Assembly: GCF_021044885.1 (NCBI RefSeq)
Contig: NZ_JAJNOD010000001.1
Location: forward strand, 496,001 to 560,000
Source: Microbacterium nymphoidis
GTDB lineage: Bacteria; Actinomycetota; Actinomycetes; Actinomycetales; Microbacteriaceae
Reading direction: 5' to 3'
Length of the DNA: 64,000 nucleotides
A program made the translations under genes and the position numbers. Under the pieces are notes generated by a model that saw nothing but the letters and a program-made list of their open reading frames with translations, had not been told where the DNA came from and did no database searches. This document shows, piece by piece, positions 55,190 through 63,918 of the stretch (its first letter is position 1; every line of letters begins with the position of its first letter).

Positions 55190-55789
55190 ATGCCCCTGAT
55201 CGCACTCACCGGCGGAATCGCGTCCGGGAAGTCCACCGTCGCGGCTCGCCTCGCATCTCACGGTGCGATCGTCATCGATGCCGACGCGATCGTGCACGAG
55301 CTCCAAGCCCCGCATCAGCCGCTTCTCGACGAGATCGCCGACGCCTTCGGGACCGACATGGTGGTCGATGGCGTTCTCGACCGTGCGCGGCTCGGACGGG
55401 CGGTCTTCGGCCGTCCAGACCGGCTCGCGAAACTCAACGCGATCGTGCATCCGGCGGTGAAGCGTGAGTCGCAGCGGCGATTCGCGCAGGCACGCGCCGA
55501 CGATCCGAACGCCGTGATCGTCTACGACGTGCCTCTGCTCGCCGAGGCGCGCGGCACGGGAGAGTGGGATCTGGTCGTCGTGGCCGATGCTCCCGCTGAC
55601 GTGCGGGCGGATCGTCTCGTGTCCCTTCGCGGGATGTCCCGGGAGGACGCCCTGCGGCGCATTGGATCCCAGGTCGGAGACGATGAGCGCCGCGCTCTCG
55701 CGGACGTGGTGATCGACACCAGCGGTTCGCTCGATCACACCCGTGCGCAGGTCGACGCGCTCTGGGCTCGGCTGACTCAGCCGGCCTGA
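55190..55789 (+). CDS. coaE: Dephospho-CoA kinase
   Basis: 199 residues from ATG 55190 (MPLIALTGGIASGKSTVAAR). Last step of CoA synthesis. Walker A GGIASGKST at 8-16, conserved DADAIVHEL and HPAVKRE, the YDVPLLAEA segment and the lid region RLVSLRGMSREDALRRI are in order. The C-terminal GrpB-like extension seen in mycobacterial CoaE is absent. The last 13 nt overlap the convergent DUF4126 gene. Confidence 0.96.
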   Translation: MPLIALTGGIASGKSTVAARLASHGAIVIDADAIVHELQAPHQPLLDEIADAFGTDMVVDGVLDRARLGRAVFGRPDRLAKLNAIVHPAVKRESQRRFAQARADDPNAVIVYDVPLLAEARGTGEWDLVVVADAPADVRADRLVSLRGMSREDALRRIGSQVGDDERRALADVVIDTSGSLDHTRAQVDALWARLTQPA

Positions 55790-56379
55790 GCAGCTCGCAG
55801 CTCGCGCCGTCGCCGCCGGCCGCGCCGGATCATCATCACCCCCGCGACGACCAGCGCCACGACCAGGAGGATGGCGAGGACCGGCAGCAGGATCGCCAGG
55901 ACGGACACCACGGCCGACACCCCGTCCTCGATCGTGCTGAGGACGGGCGCAGCGACTCCGCCGGTTGCGATGTTCGCCACCGGGCGCGCAGTGGCCTTGA
56001 TCCCGTGAACCACCAGGGCGATGACCACACCGGTGATGACCGGCCCCCAGTCGATCGCGCCCCACGAGGAGCCGTCGTCGAGTGACAGCACCTCGGCGCT
56101 GGCCCCGGCGCCGAAGACGATGCCACCGGCGGCAGGACGGATGGCTGTGTGGACGATGTCGTTCACCGTGTCCAGCGCAGGGATCTTGTCCGCGACCACC
56201 TCCACGACCAGGAGCGCGCCGATGATCCACAGCGCGAGATCGGATGACAGCCACTGCCACGTTGCAGGCAAGGGCACGAGATCGGTGAACCGCGACAGCA
56301 GGCCCAGCACCAGGAGGGGGATCCACGCGTTCAGCCCCGCCGCAGCGGCGAGTGAGGAACCCACGAGAGTCTCGATCAC
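55777..56379 (-). CDS. DUF4126 membrane protein
   Basis: 200 residues with about four or five membrane helices (near 2-28, 45-62, 112-126, 155-183). The N-terminal SSLAAAAGLNAWIPLLVLGLL and PALDTVNDIVHTAIRPAAGG segments match DUF4126. A basic C-terminal tail follows the last helix (RRGRRRRREL). Unknown function. Overlaps coaE by 13 nt, end to end. Confidence 0.85.
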   Translation of the reverse strand: MIETLVGSSLAAAAGLNAWIPLLVLGLLSRFTDLVPLPATWQWLSSDLALWIIGALLVVEVVADKIPALDTVNDIVHTAIRPAAGGIVFGAGASAEVLSLDDGSSWGAIDWGPVITGVVIALVVHGIKATARPVANIATGGVAAPVLSTIEDGVSAVVSVLAILLPVLAILLVVALVVAGVMMIRRGRRRRRELRAAQAG

Positions 56380-56530
56380 TCCGCCAGCCTATCCAGCGTG
56401 AACGTGCTCTCATGAGCGTGAGAGAACCCTCATGCTGGCCTGCGCCCCGCATTCATGCTGAGTCGCTAGTCTCTAAATACCTCCCTGCGTCCCCTCGTTG
56501 AATCTCATTCAGCTGCAGAGGTACCCCACG
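56380..56530. promoter_or_regulatory. Upstream region of the DUF1800/DUF1501 pair
   Basis: About 150 nt between divergent genes. A TAGTCT/TAAATA-like -10 region lies near 56468-56480, consistent with a plus-strand promoter; AGAGG lies about 10 nt before the DUF1800 ATG. No clear operator. Confidence 0.4.
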
Positions 56531-58528
56531 ATGCATCCCGAAGCGGACGTTCCGCACGACATCGTCCCCGCCACTCGTCGCGACGCGCGTCGCCTGCGTG
56601 GGGATGCCGACGCCGTAGGAGCGGCGGACGGCACACCAGAGCCGTCGCCTCCACGGCGCGCCGTCGTTCGGCTGGGTGTGCCCGCGCTGCTCCTTCCGAA
56701 GCCGGGATCCGCCCCGGTTACGGCCCCGCGGCCGAGCACGCCGCCAGGCGGCGGTGCCGCCGGTGCGCCCGTCCCGGTGCCGTCATCGCCGGTGCCCCAG
56801 CCGTCTCGGGTACCGGATCCGACGAGCACCCCGCAGCCGATTCGGCGCCCGGAAGACAGTGTCGGCCCGGAGGCCCCGAAGGATCGCGATGATTCACTCA
56901 CGCGTGCGGAGCCCGAGCCGGCAGCACCGCAGCCGGTCGATCCGCCGCTGCCGCGCAATCCCGCCCCCCTGCTTCCGGACGATCCCGAAGATCCCGACGA
57001 TCCCGCCTCGCCGGAGGACCCGGGTGAACCGAGCACTGAGCCCACGCGTCCGTCTGATCCTGTCGAGCCGACCGACCCCGCCAAGCCCGCACCTCCGCGA
57101 CGACCTGCGGATCAGCTCACCATTCCCGTCGCGGACACCGCCGAGGCCCGCCGCCACCTGCTGCGCCGGGCCGGACTCGCGGTGGGGGCGGGGGCGCTGG
57201 GCGAGATCGAGAGCGCAGGGCTGCAATCATGGATCGCTCAGCAGCTCGATCCTTCCGTGGAGGACGTGATCGAGCCGACCTTGCGTGCGTGGTATCCCGC
57301 GTCCTACTTCACCATTGACCAGGCGCGCGAGACGCTCGCGGACGATGGCGACCCCACCGCGGCCAGCGAGACCGAGCAGTCCACGCTGGCGCGACGCATG
57401 TTCGGATCCCGTCAGATCTTCGAGCAGATCGTCGACGTCTTCGCCAACACCCTCAATGTGCCGCCGGCCTACGGCAACAGCATGACCTGGAGTGTGGCCG
57501 ACTACCACCGGACGGTGATTCGCGCGCACGCACTGGGCAGATACGCGGACATGCTGCATGCCGCCGCCCGGCACCCAGCGATGATGGTGGTACTGGACAA
57601 CCGGCGTTCGACCGCTGCCGACGTGAACGAGAACTACGGTCGCGAACTGCTGGAACTGCACACCGTGGGCTATGGCGCGTATACGGAAGCGGAAGTGCGC
57701 AGCTCGTCGATGATCATGTCCGGTCGCCGGATCGCCGATCAGGCGTTCAGCTGGGAACCGCAGCATCACGCTCTGGGTCCGGTGAGCGTGCTGGGATTCA
57801 CCGATGACAATGCGGACCCCACGGCCGGGCTCGACCTCGGTGACCGGTACATCGCCCATTTGGCGCACCACCCGCGTACCGCGGAGACCGTGGCACGCAA
57901 GCTCGCCGTCCGCTTCGTCTCCGACCGGCCGTCCGCGGACCTGATCGCGGCGCTGGCGGACGTGTACTTGGCGACGGCTACGGACATCAGGGCCGTGATG
58001 GTGGCCTTGTTCGGCAGTGATGAGTTCTGGGATGCCCAGGGAACGAAACTGCGCCGTCCGACGGACGACCTGTGCGGCGTGATCCGGTGCATCGGGATGA
58101 CCATCGACCGCACCAACATCGACGAAGTGCGCCACATGTTCTGGACCGTCGACAACCTGGGCGACGCGCCGCTGCGCTGGGGGCCACCGAACGGGTACCC
58201 GGACGTGGCCGAAGCCTGGCTCGGCGCCGGGCAGGTCGCGGGGCGCTGGGATCATCACCGTGAACTCATCAACGGCGACCGCCTCACCTTCTCGCCCTCC
58301 GAGGAATTTCTCGCCGGCATCACCCCGGGCCTCGGGCAGACGGCAGGCAGCTGGGCGGACCAGGTGAGCCGCATCACGCTCGGCGCTCCGATCGATGACC
58401 GCGACCTCGCGGCTGTCACCGCCTTCCTGGGTCTGTCCGCAGACGCGGTGGTGGAGCCGCGCCATGCCAATCAGAAGGCGAGCGTGGCTGCTCTGCTCTT
58501 CGACTCACCCCGCTACCTCCTGCGATAG
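56531..58528 (+). CDS. DUF1800 domain protein with Pro-rich N-terminal linker
   Basis: 665 residues from ATG 56531 (MHPEADVPHDIVPATRRD), where AGAGG is well placed; a TTG 33 nt upstream is an alternative. Residues 1-200 are disordered, Pro/Asp-rich, with DP-type repeats (PDDPEDPDDPASPEDPG). Residues 210-665 are the DUF1800 domain: RRHLLRRAGLAVGAG, VDVFANTLNVP, NENYGRELLELHTVG and the C-terminal LFDSPRYLLR. Such proteins occur next to DUF1501 proteins, as here, and may act on or carry extracellular or envelope-linked material. No canonical signal peptide is visible, which is odd if it is exported. Confidence 0.87.
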   Translation: MHPEADVPHDIVPATRRDARRLRGDADAVGAADGTPEPSPPRRAVVRLGVPALLLPKPGSAPVTAPRPSTPPGGGAAGAPVPVPSSPVPQPSRVPDPTSTPQPIRRPEDSVGPEAPKDRDDSLTRAEPEPAAPQPVDPPLPRNPAPLLPDDPEDPDDPASPEDPGEPSTEPTRPSDPVEPTDPAKPAPPRRPADQLTIPVADTAEARRHLLRRAGLAVGAGALGEIESAGLQSWIAQQLDPSVEDVIEPTLRAWYPASYFTIDQARETLADDGDPTAASETEQSTLARRMFGSRQIFEQIVDVFANTLNVPPAYGNSMTWSVADYHRTVIRAHALGRYADMLHAAARHPAMMVVLDNRRSTAADVNENYGRELLELHTVGYGAYTEAEVRSSSMIMSGRRIADQAFSWEPQHHALGPVSVLGFTDDNADPTAGLDLGDRYIAHLAHHPRTAETVARKLAVRFVSDRPSADLIAALADVYLATATDIRAVMVALFGSDEFWDAQGTKLRRPTDDLCGVIRCIGMTIDRTNIDEVRHMFWTVDNLGDAPLRWGPPNGYPDVAEAWLGAGQVAGRWDHHRELINGDRLTFSPSEEFLAGITPGLGQTAGSWADQVSRITLGAPIDDRDLAAVTAFLGLSADAVVEPRHANQKASVAALLFDSPRYLLR

Positions 58529-58535
58529 GACCCCG

Positions 58536-59906
58536 ATGAGCAACGACTTCATGCCGCACCCGGACTGCCCGGACTGGCGAGACCTTGGTCCGAACGACGA
58601 CGAGGCGATGATCCGCCTGATGGGCGAGGCCGTTCGCGCCGATGCCGACGAGCGGCCCGAGCAGTGGCGGCGGGGCTTCACCCGTCGGCAGGTGCTCGCC
58701 GGCGGTCTTGGTTTCGGCGTCGCGGCCCTGGGGGCGCAGCTGGTGACCACCCGTGTGTCCTATGCCCAGGCTGCGGACGGCGCCGATGAGGTGGGTACAC
58801 GACGCACCCTGGTTGTCGTGTTCCTGCGGGGCGGCATGGACGGGCTGTCCGTGCTGGTCCCGGCTGACGACCCGCAGCTGCAGGTCTGGCGCCCCGATAT
58901 CGCCGTCCGCCCGGGCAATCTGATGCGGATGGACGAGAGGTTCGGACTTCACCCCGCCCTGGGCGCCCTGAAGCCCATGATCGACCGGGGGCTCGTGGCC
59001 GCGGTCCCCGACATCGCGACGCCACAGCTGACGCGCAGCCACTTCCAGGCGCAGGACTGCCTGGAGCGCGGTGGCTCCGGCGGCGCATCGTCGCGCGGGT
59101 GGCTTGATCGGGTGCTGGAAGCCAGCGGAGAGGGGACCACCTTCCGCTCCATGTCGATGACCTCGAACCTCACGCGCTCGCTCGCCGGCGTAAGCCGGTC
59201 ACTCGTGGCCGAGCACCCGTCGGATCTGACCTTCCGTTCGCCACGTGAATGGGGCGGTGCGACCCGCGATGCCCTCTCGGTGCTGTACACGGGGCTGGAT
59301 CATCCGATCGCGGTGCATGCCCGCATCGCGCTCGACGTGGACGCACAGGCGGCCACGATCGCCGCCTCGCAGGACTCGCGCCCGGACATCTATCCCGAAG
59401 GGGAATTCGGTCAGCAGCTGCGAATGCTCTCGACGCTGATCCGGGATGACATGGGCGTGCGCGTCGCGACCGTGGACCTCGGCGGCTGGGACATGCACAC
59501 CGGGGTCGGCGATGAGGGTAGCGGAGACATGAAGGACATGCTGACTGCGCTCGGCGATGGACTCGCCGCATTCTTCACCGACCTCGGAGAGAAGGCGGAC
59601 ACCACCACGGTCATCCTGATGAGCGAGTTCGGGCGCCGGGTGAATCAGAACGCGAGCGGGGGTGTGGACCACGGCCATGGCGGCCTCGCGATCGCCATGG
59701 GCGGCGGTGTCCGCGGTGGCGTGTACGGCGAATGGCGCGGGCTCGACAGTGCGATGCTCGAGACCGGTGATCTGCCGGGCACGAACGACTTCCGCGACTT
59801 CCTGAGCGAGGTGGTGCAAGGGACGGTCGGGCTGAGCAGCGCGCAGACGTCCGCCGTGTTCGATGGCTGGCGGCCGACGACGATGGGCTTCCTCGCGCCG
59901 GTCTGA
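58536..59906 (+). CDS. DUF1501 domain protein with Tat signal
   Basis: 456 residues from ATG 58536, AGGA just before. After about 45 hydrophilic residues there is a twin-arginine signal (FTRRQVLAGG at 48-57, then GFGVAALGAQLVTT), so it is likely exported folded. The DUF1501 part belongs to the alkaline-phosphatase/sulfatase superfamily: VVVFLRGGMDGLSVLVP, RSHFQAQDCLERG, VDLGGWDMHTG and MSEFGRRVNQNASGGVDHGHGG with likely metal ligands. Seven nt after the DUF1800 gene, with which it forms an operon. Substrate unknown. Confidence 0.88.
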   Translation: MSNDFMPHPDCPDWRDLGPNDDEAMIRLMGEAVRADADERPEQWRRGFTRRQVLAGGLGFGVAALGAQLVTTRVSYAQAADGADEVGTRRTLVVVFLRGGMDGLSVLVPADDPQLQVWRPDIAVRPGNLMRMDERFGLHPALGALKPMIDRGLVAAVPDIATPQLTRSHFQAQDCLERGGSGGASSRGWLDRVLEASGEGTTFRSMSMTSNLTRSLAGVSRSLVAEHPSDLTFRSPREWGGATRDALSVLYTGLDHPIAVHARIALDVDAQAATIAASQDSRPDIYPEGEFGQQLRMLSTLIRDDMGVRVATVDLGGWDMHTGVGDEGSGDMKDMLTALGDGLAAFFTDLGEKADTTTVILMSEFGRRVNQNASGGVDHGHGGLAIAMGGGVRGGVYGEWRGLDSAMLETGDLPGTNDFRDFLSEVVQGTVGLSSAQTSAVFDGWRPTTMGFLAPV

Positions 59907-59970
59907 GTGTCGCCGTGCGCCGAGAGCGGACGACGAGCTCAATGTCGGAGGCCCGCTCTAGGCTGGATTC

Positions 59971-62028
59971 ATGCAACCAACCCGTGCCGTTCGTCCGTTC
60001 GAGGTCGTCAGCGAGTACATGCCCTCTGGCGATCAGCCCCAGGCCATCGCTGAGCTTGCGGCACGCATCAACGCGGGTGAGACGGATGTTGTGCTGCTTG
60101 GCGCCACGGGTACCGGAAAGTCGGCGACCACCGCATGGCTCATCGAGCAAGTCCAGCGCCCGACGCTGGTGCTCGCCCACAACAAGACCCTGGCCGCACA
60201 GCTCGCCAACGAGTTCCGTGATCTCATGCCGCACAACGCGGTGGAGTACTTCGTCTCGTACTACGACTACTACCAGCCCGAGGCGTACGTGCCGCAGACG
60301 GACACCTTCATCGAGAAGGACTCCTCCGTCAACGCCGAAGTGGAGCGGCTCCGCCACTCCACCACCAACTCGCTGCTGAGCCGTCGTGACGTGGTGGTCG
60401 TCTCGACGGTGTCCTGCATCTACGGCCTCGGCGCGCCGGAGGAGTACCTGCGGGCGATGGTTGCGTTGCAGGTGGGGGAGCGGTACGACCGTGACGCCCT
60501 CATCCGCCAGTTCATCGCTATGCAGTACAACCGCAACGACGTTGACTTCTCGCGCGGCAACTTCCGGGTGCGCGGTGACACGATCGAGATCATCCCCGTC
60601 TACGAGGAGTTCGCGATCCGCATCGAGATGTTCGGGGACGAGATCGAGGCGCTGTACCGGCTCCATCCGCTCACCGGTGACGTCATCGACAAGCTGGACT
60701 CGGTGCCCATCTTCCCGGCGTCGCACTACGTTGCGGCCACGGACGTCGTGCAGCGGGCGATTGGCTCCATCGAGGAGGAGCTGGCAGAGCGCCTCGCCGA
60801 ACTCGAAGGGCAGGGCAAGCTGCTGGAAGCGCAGCGCCTGCGGATGCGCACCACCTTCGATCTGGAGATGCTGCAGCAGCTCGGCTTCTGCTCGGGTATC
60901 GAGAACTACTCCCGTCACATGGACGGGAGGCGGGCCGGGGAGCCCCCGCACACGCTGCTGGACTTCTTCCCCGATGACTTCCTTCTCGTGATCGACGAGT
61001 CGCACGTCACCGTTCCGCAGATCGGTGCGATGTACGAGGGAGATGCTTCCCGTAAGCGGACGCTCGTGGAGCACGGCTTCCGGCTCCCGTCGGCGATGGA
61101 CAACCGCCCGCTGCGGTGGGACGAGTTCAAGAACAGGATCGGCCAGACCGTGTACCTGTCAGCCACGCCCGGTCGTTATGAGATGGGCATCGCCGATGGC
61201 ATCGTGGAGCAGATCATCCGCCCCACCGGGCTCATCGACCCGGAGATCGTGGTGAAGCCGTCGAAGGGACAGATCGACGACCTGCTGGAGCAGATCCGGT
61301 TGCGTGTGGAGAAGGACGAGCGCGTCCTTGTGACGACACTCACCAAGAAAATGGCGGAAGAGCTCACCGACTTCCTGGGCGAACACGGCGTGAAGGTGCG
61401 TTACCTGCACTCGGACGTCGACACCCTGCGTCGTGTCGAGCTGCTGACCGAACTGCGCGCGGGCGTGTACGACGTGCTCGTCGGTATCAACCTGCTTCGC
61501 GAGGGCCTCGACCTGCCGGAGGTCTCGCTGGTGGCCATCCTCGACGCAGACAAAGAGGGGTTCCTGCGCAGCGGCACCTCCCTGATCCAGACGATCGGAC
61601 GCGCCGCACGAAACGTGTCGGGCGAGGTTCACATGTACGCCGATGTGATGACCGACTCCATGAAGACGGCGATCGATGAGACCACCCGCCGCCGGGAGAA
61701 GCAGCGCGCCTACAACCTGGAGCACGGCATCGATCCGCAGCCACTTCGCAAGCGGATCGCGGACATCACCGAGGTGCTCGCCCGGGAGGGGGCGGACACC
61801 AAGGAACTGCTCGAGCGTGCAAAGAAGGGTAAGTCCGGCACCAAGTCCAAGCGCGCGGGTATCGGCGCCGAGGGGGCGGAGCAGCTGGAGCAGACCATCG
61901 CGGATCTCAGCGACCAGATGCTGACAGCGGCGTCCGAGCTCAAGTTTGAGCTCGCGGCGCGACTGCGCGATGAGGTGCAGGAGCTGAAGAAGGAGCTGCG
62001 CGCGATTGAGCGTGCGGGTCACGCCTGA
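59971..62028 (+). CDS. uvrB: UvrABC system protein B
   Basis: 685 residues. Damage-verification helicase of nucleotide excision repair. Walker A GATGTGKS at 44-51, the beta-hairpin [13 protein letters not shown] near 93-105, VIDESH Walker B, helicase motifs ATPGRYE and QTIGRAARN, and a C-terminal UVR domain (about 640-680) that binds UvrC. Length and order are normal. Confidence 0.98.
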   Translation: MQPTRAVRPFEVVSEYMPSGDQPQAIAELAARINAGETDVVLLGATGTGKSATTAWLIEQVQRPTLVLAHNKTLAAQLANEFRDLMPHNAVEYFVSYYDYYQPEAYVPQTDTFIEKDSSVNAEVERLRHSTTNSLLSRRDVVVVSTVSCIYGLGAPEEYLRAMVALQVGERYDRDALIRQFIAMQYNRNDVDFSRGNFRVRGDTIEIIPVYEEFAIRIEMFGDEIEALYRLHPLTGDVIDKLDSVPIFPASHYVAATDVVQRAIGSIEEELAERLAELEGQGKLLEAQRLRMRTTFDLEMLQQLGFCSGIENYSRHMDGRRAGEPPHTLLDFFPDDFLLVIDESHVTVPQIGAMYEGDASRKRTLVEHGFRLPSAMDNRPLRWDEFKNRIGQTVYLSATPGRYEMGIADGIVEQIIRPTGLIDPEIVVKPSKGQIDDLLEQIRLRVEKDERVLVTTLTKKMAEELTDFLGEHGVKVRYLHSDVDTLRRVELLTELRAGVYDVLVGINLLREGLDLPEVSLVAILDADKEGFLRSGTSLIQTIGRAARNVSGEVHMYADVMTDSMKTAIDETTRRREKQRAYNLEHGIDPQPLRKRIADITEVLAREGADTKELLERAKKGKSGTKSKRAGIGAEGAEQLEQTIADLSDQMLTAASELKFELAARLRDEVQELKKELRAIERAGHA

Positions 62029-62031
62029 GTG

Positions 62032-62074
62032 ACTCGCCGCGGCGCTGGCGTTGCTCGTCAGTGCCGCGGCGAGT
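62032..62074 (+). terminator. Hairpin after uvrB
   Basis: ACTCGCCGCGGC (62032-62043) pairs with 62063-62074 across a 19-nt loop. No T-run. Confidence 0.6.
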
Positions 62075-62433
62075 TCTCAGACCCCGGGAGCATCTGGCGG
62101 CGTGCGCCAGGCCCGCCGGGGTGGCCCGGCGTGATCCGCTGCTGCGATCTGCCGCCGATGTGCCGTCCGGTTTGCCGGTCTGCTGCCGCGATCTGCCGCC
62201 GGTGTGCCGTCCGGTTTGCCGGTCTGCTGCCGCGATCTGCCGCCGGTGTGCCGTCCGGTTTGCCGGTCTGCTGCCGCGATCTGCCGCGCCGTCCGCTGAC
62301 GCGATCCGCCGCGCCGTCCGCTTCCGCGATCTGCCGCGCTGTTCGCTCTCGCCATCTGCCGCCAGGTCCGCTGCCGCCTGGTCCGTTGTCGCGCGCCTCA
62401 CCGCGGCGGGTGCCGAACGCGCGGGAGCCACCG
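62075..62433. other. Intergenic region occupied by a minisatellite
   Basis: About 360 nt between convergent uvrB and the small zinc-ribbon gene. Most of it is the composite tandem repeat at 62146-62377. Several open frames cross it on both strands but only because the repeat lacks stops. Confidence 0.7.
62146..62377. repeat. Composite minisatellite: 44-bp x3 then 25-bp x4
   Basis: Three near-identical contiguous 44-bp units start with GATCTGCCGCCG (62146, 62190, 62234). From 62278 the array changes to four 25-bp units (62278, 62303, 62328, 62353) starting with (G/C)ATC(T/C)GCCGC. The 25-bp unit resembles the 44-bp unit with its inner part removed. The 44-bp unit holds the palindrome CCGGTTTGCCGG. 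No spacers, so not CRISPR. Confidence 0.9.
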
Positions 62434-62658
62434 TCACGGGCAATGCATGAGGGGCTTCGGGCCGGAGCGGTCGAACGTGTGCTCGGACATAGGGTGTCCG
62501 CACAGCGGGCACGGGGCGCTCTGACGCGGTGCCGGGGGTTCACTCTCGTAGGGTCCGACCGTTGCCGGCCCGGCGAAGCGGATCAGCGAGGAATTGAACC
62601 AGGCGTAAAGACCCCCGGCCTCGCGGATACGGTCGCGCAGACGCTGCTTGTCGCTCAT
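62434..62658 (-). CDS. Small zinc-ribbon-like protein divergent from MarR gene
   Basis: 74 residues from ATG 62658. The N-terminal half is basic and helical (MSDKQRLRDRIREAGGLYAW), the C-terminal half contains CPLCGHPMSEH and a final HCP, so Cys/His spacing suggests a small zinc site. The GPATVGPYESEPPAP segment links the two. TACACT six nt before the ATG implies a leaderless mRNA. It shares a 41-nt promoter region with the divergent MarR gene and may be its target. I do not recognise the family. Confidence 0.72.
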   Translation of the reverse strand: MSDKQRLRDRIREAGGLYAWFNSSLIRFAGPATVGPYESEPPAPRQSAPCPLCGHPMSEHTFDRSGPKPLMHCP

Positions 62659-62662
62659 ATTC

Positions 62663-62674
62663 TTAGTGTACTAA
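62663..62674. promoter_or_regulatory. MarR-type operator between two leaderless promoters
   Basis: TTAGT-GT-ACTAA is a perfect inverted repeat. On the minus strand it includes the TACACT -10 of the zinc-ribbon gene. On the plus strand TAAGAT (62688-62693) is the -10 of the MarR gene, 6 nt before its ATG, and the repeat overlaps its -35 position. Binding would block both promoters. Confidence 0.6.
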
Positions 62675-62699
62675 CTATTTGTCCACCTAAGATCGAACC

Positions 62700-63140
62700 A
62701 TGGCTGAAAAGGACGAGTATCTGAAACTCGATGCGCAGCTCTGCTTCGCGCTCGTGACCGCCGCGCGAAACGTGGTCGCGATCTACCGGCCGATCCTGGA
62801 GCCGCTGGGGCTCACGCACCCCCAGTACCTGGTGATGCTCTCGCTGTGGGAGCAGTCTCCGCGCACGCTGGGGGAGCTGGCCGATTCGCTTGCTCTCGAA
62901 TCTGCCACCGTGTCGCCGTTGGTCAAGCGCCTCGAGGCGCAGGGACTCGTGCTCCGTCAGCGCAGCGCTGCGGACGAACGGCGCCTGGAGATCGTCGTCA
63001 CCGAGGAGGGGCGAGCATTGCGGGAGCGGGCACTGGATGTTCCGCCCGCCGTCATGAACGCCGTCCACATGGACGTGGACCAGGTCAGGGAGCTGCGTGA
63101 AGCTCTGCGTCCTTTCGCGGGCGGTCACGACAGGCCCTGA
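62700..63140 (+). CDS. MarR-family transcriptional regulator
   Basis: 146 residues. The winged helix-turn-helix core (LTHPQYLVMLSLWEQSPRTL, LALESATVSPLVKRLEAQGL) with the wing RQRSAADERRLEIVVTEEG is typical. The DEQLCFALVTAARNV-like N terminus with a Cys (DAQLCFAL, Cys17) matches the OhrR subgroup, whose reactive Cys senses organic peroxides; the position and context fit but no ohr gene is seen here. Probably represses itself and the divergent small gene. Confidence 0.9.
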   Translation: MAEKDEYLKLDAQLCFALVTAARNVVAIYRPILEPLGLTHPQYLVMLSLWEQSPRTLGELADSLALESATVSPLVKRLEAQGLVLRQRSAADERRLEIVVTEEGRALRERALDVPPAVMNAVHMDVDQVRELREALRPFAGGHDRP

Positions 63141-63195
63141 GCCGCACCCTTCGTGTCCTCCATCCCCGCGCGGGCCGCTGACGTAGGGTGGGCGC

Positions 63196-63918
63196 ATGCG
63201 CAGCCGCCCGGAGACGACCGAGCTCCCGCGGAGGGCGTTGCCTGCTCCCGCAGCCGTCGCGCTGGTGACGGTCCTCATCGCGATCGTCGCGCTCGTCAGC
63301 ACTCTGCAAGGAGTTCCACGGGTGGATCCCCCCGATTTCGCGGCCGTGTCGCCACCCCCGCTCACGGCCGCTCCGGCGCCCTCGACCTCCCCGGGAGCAC
63401 TGCCGACAGCACCACCGGTCGACCCCGGCGTATCCGCAGCGATCCAGCTCGTGCTGGCGCTCCTGCTCGCCGCCGTGATCGCGGTGATCGGATTCTGGCT
63501 CATCCGCCGGCTGGTCCAGTGGGTTCGGGGGCGCCGTGTCTACGCGCGCACCGGCGTCGCGGTGGCCTCCAGCAGTGGTGGCATGCCCGAGCCCACCGCC
63601 GACGTGCAGGCGCTCCGCCGCGGGATTGCCGCTGCCCTGGTGCGAATGGATGCCGATCGTCACCCCTCGGACGCGATCGTCGCGGCGTGGGTCGGCCTGG
63701 AGGAATCGGCGGCCGATGCGGGGCTGCTGCGCAGTCCGACCGAGACGGCGGGAGAGTTCGTGACGCGGATCCTCGCGCGTGATGCTGCCGCCGCTGCCGA
63801 CGTGGACACGCTGTTGCACCTGTACGAGGACGTGCGCTTCGGGGAGCGGAGCATCGGCGATGCAGACCTGCGCGTCGCCCGGGCCGCGCTCGGGCGCATC
63901 GCGGCGGTCTGGTCGTGA
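63196..63918 (+). CDS. DUF4129 domain protein
   Basis: 240 residues. Two membrane helices (about 18-38 and 80-103) flank an external Pro/Ala/Thr-rich stretch (residues 45-75). The cytosolic part (about 130-235) is DUF4129: RRGIAAALVRM, VAAWVGLEESAADAGLLRSPTETAGEFVTRIL and LYEDVRFGERSIGDAD. DUF4129 also occurs at the C terminus of transglutaminase-like membrane proteins and in clusters with MoxR and DUF58 genes. GTGA overlap with the next gene suggests such an operon to the right. Confidence 0.85.
   Translation: MRSRPETTELPRRALPAPAAVALVTVLIAIVALVSTLQGVPRVDPPDFAAVSPPPLTAAPAPSTSPGALPTAPPVDPGVSAAIQLVLALLLAAVIAVIGFWLIRRLVQWVRGRRVYARTGVAVASSSGGMPEPTADVQALRRGIAAALVRMDADRHPSDAIVAAWVGLEESAADAGLLRSPTETAGEFVTRILARDAAAAADVDTLLHLYEDVRFGERSIGDADLRVARAALGRIAAVWS

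Noticed and set aside
62146..62377. CRISPR array or repeat-protein gene near uvrB
   Set aside because: No spacers; period 44 and 25 are not multiples of three; all frames are open only through composition.
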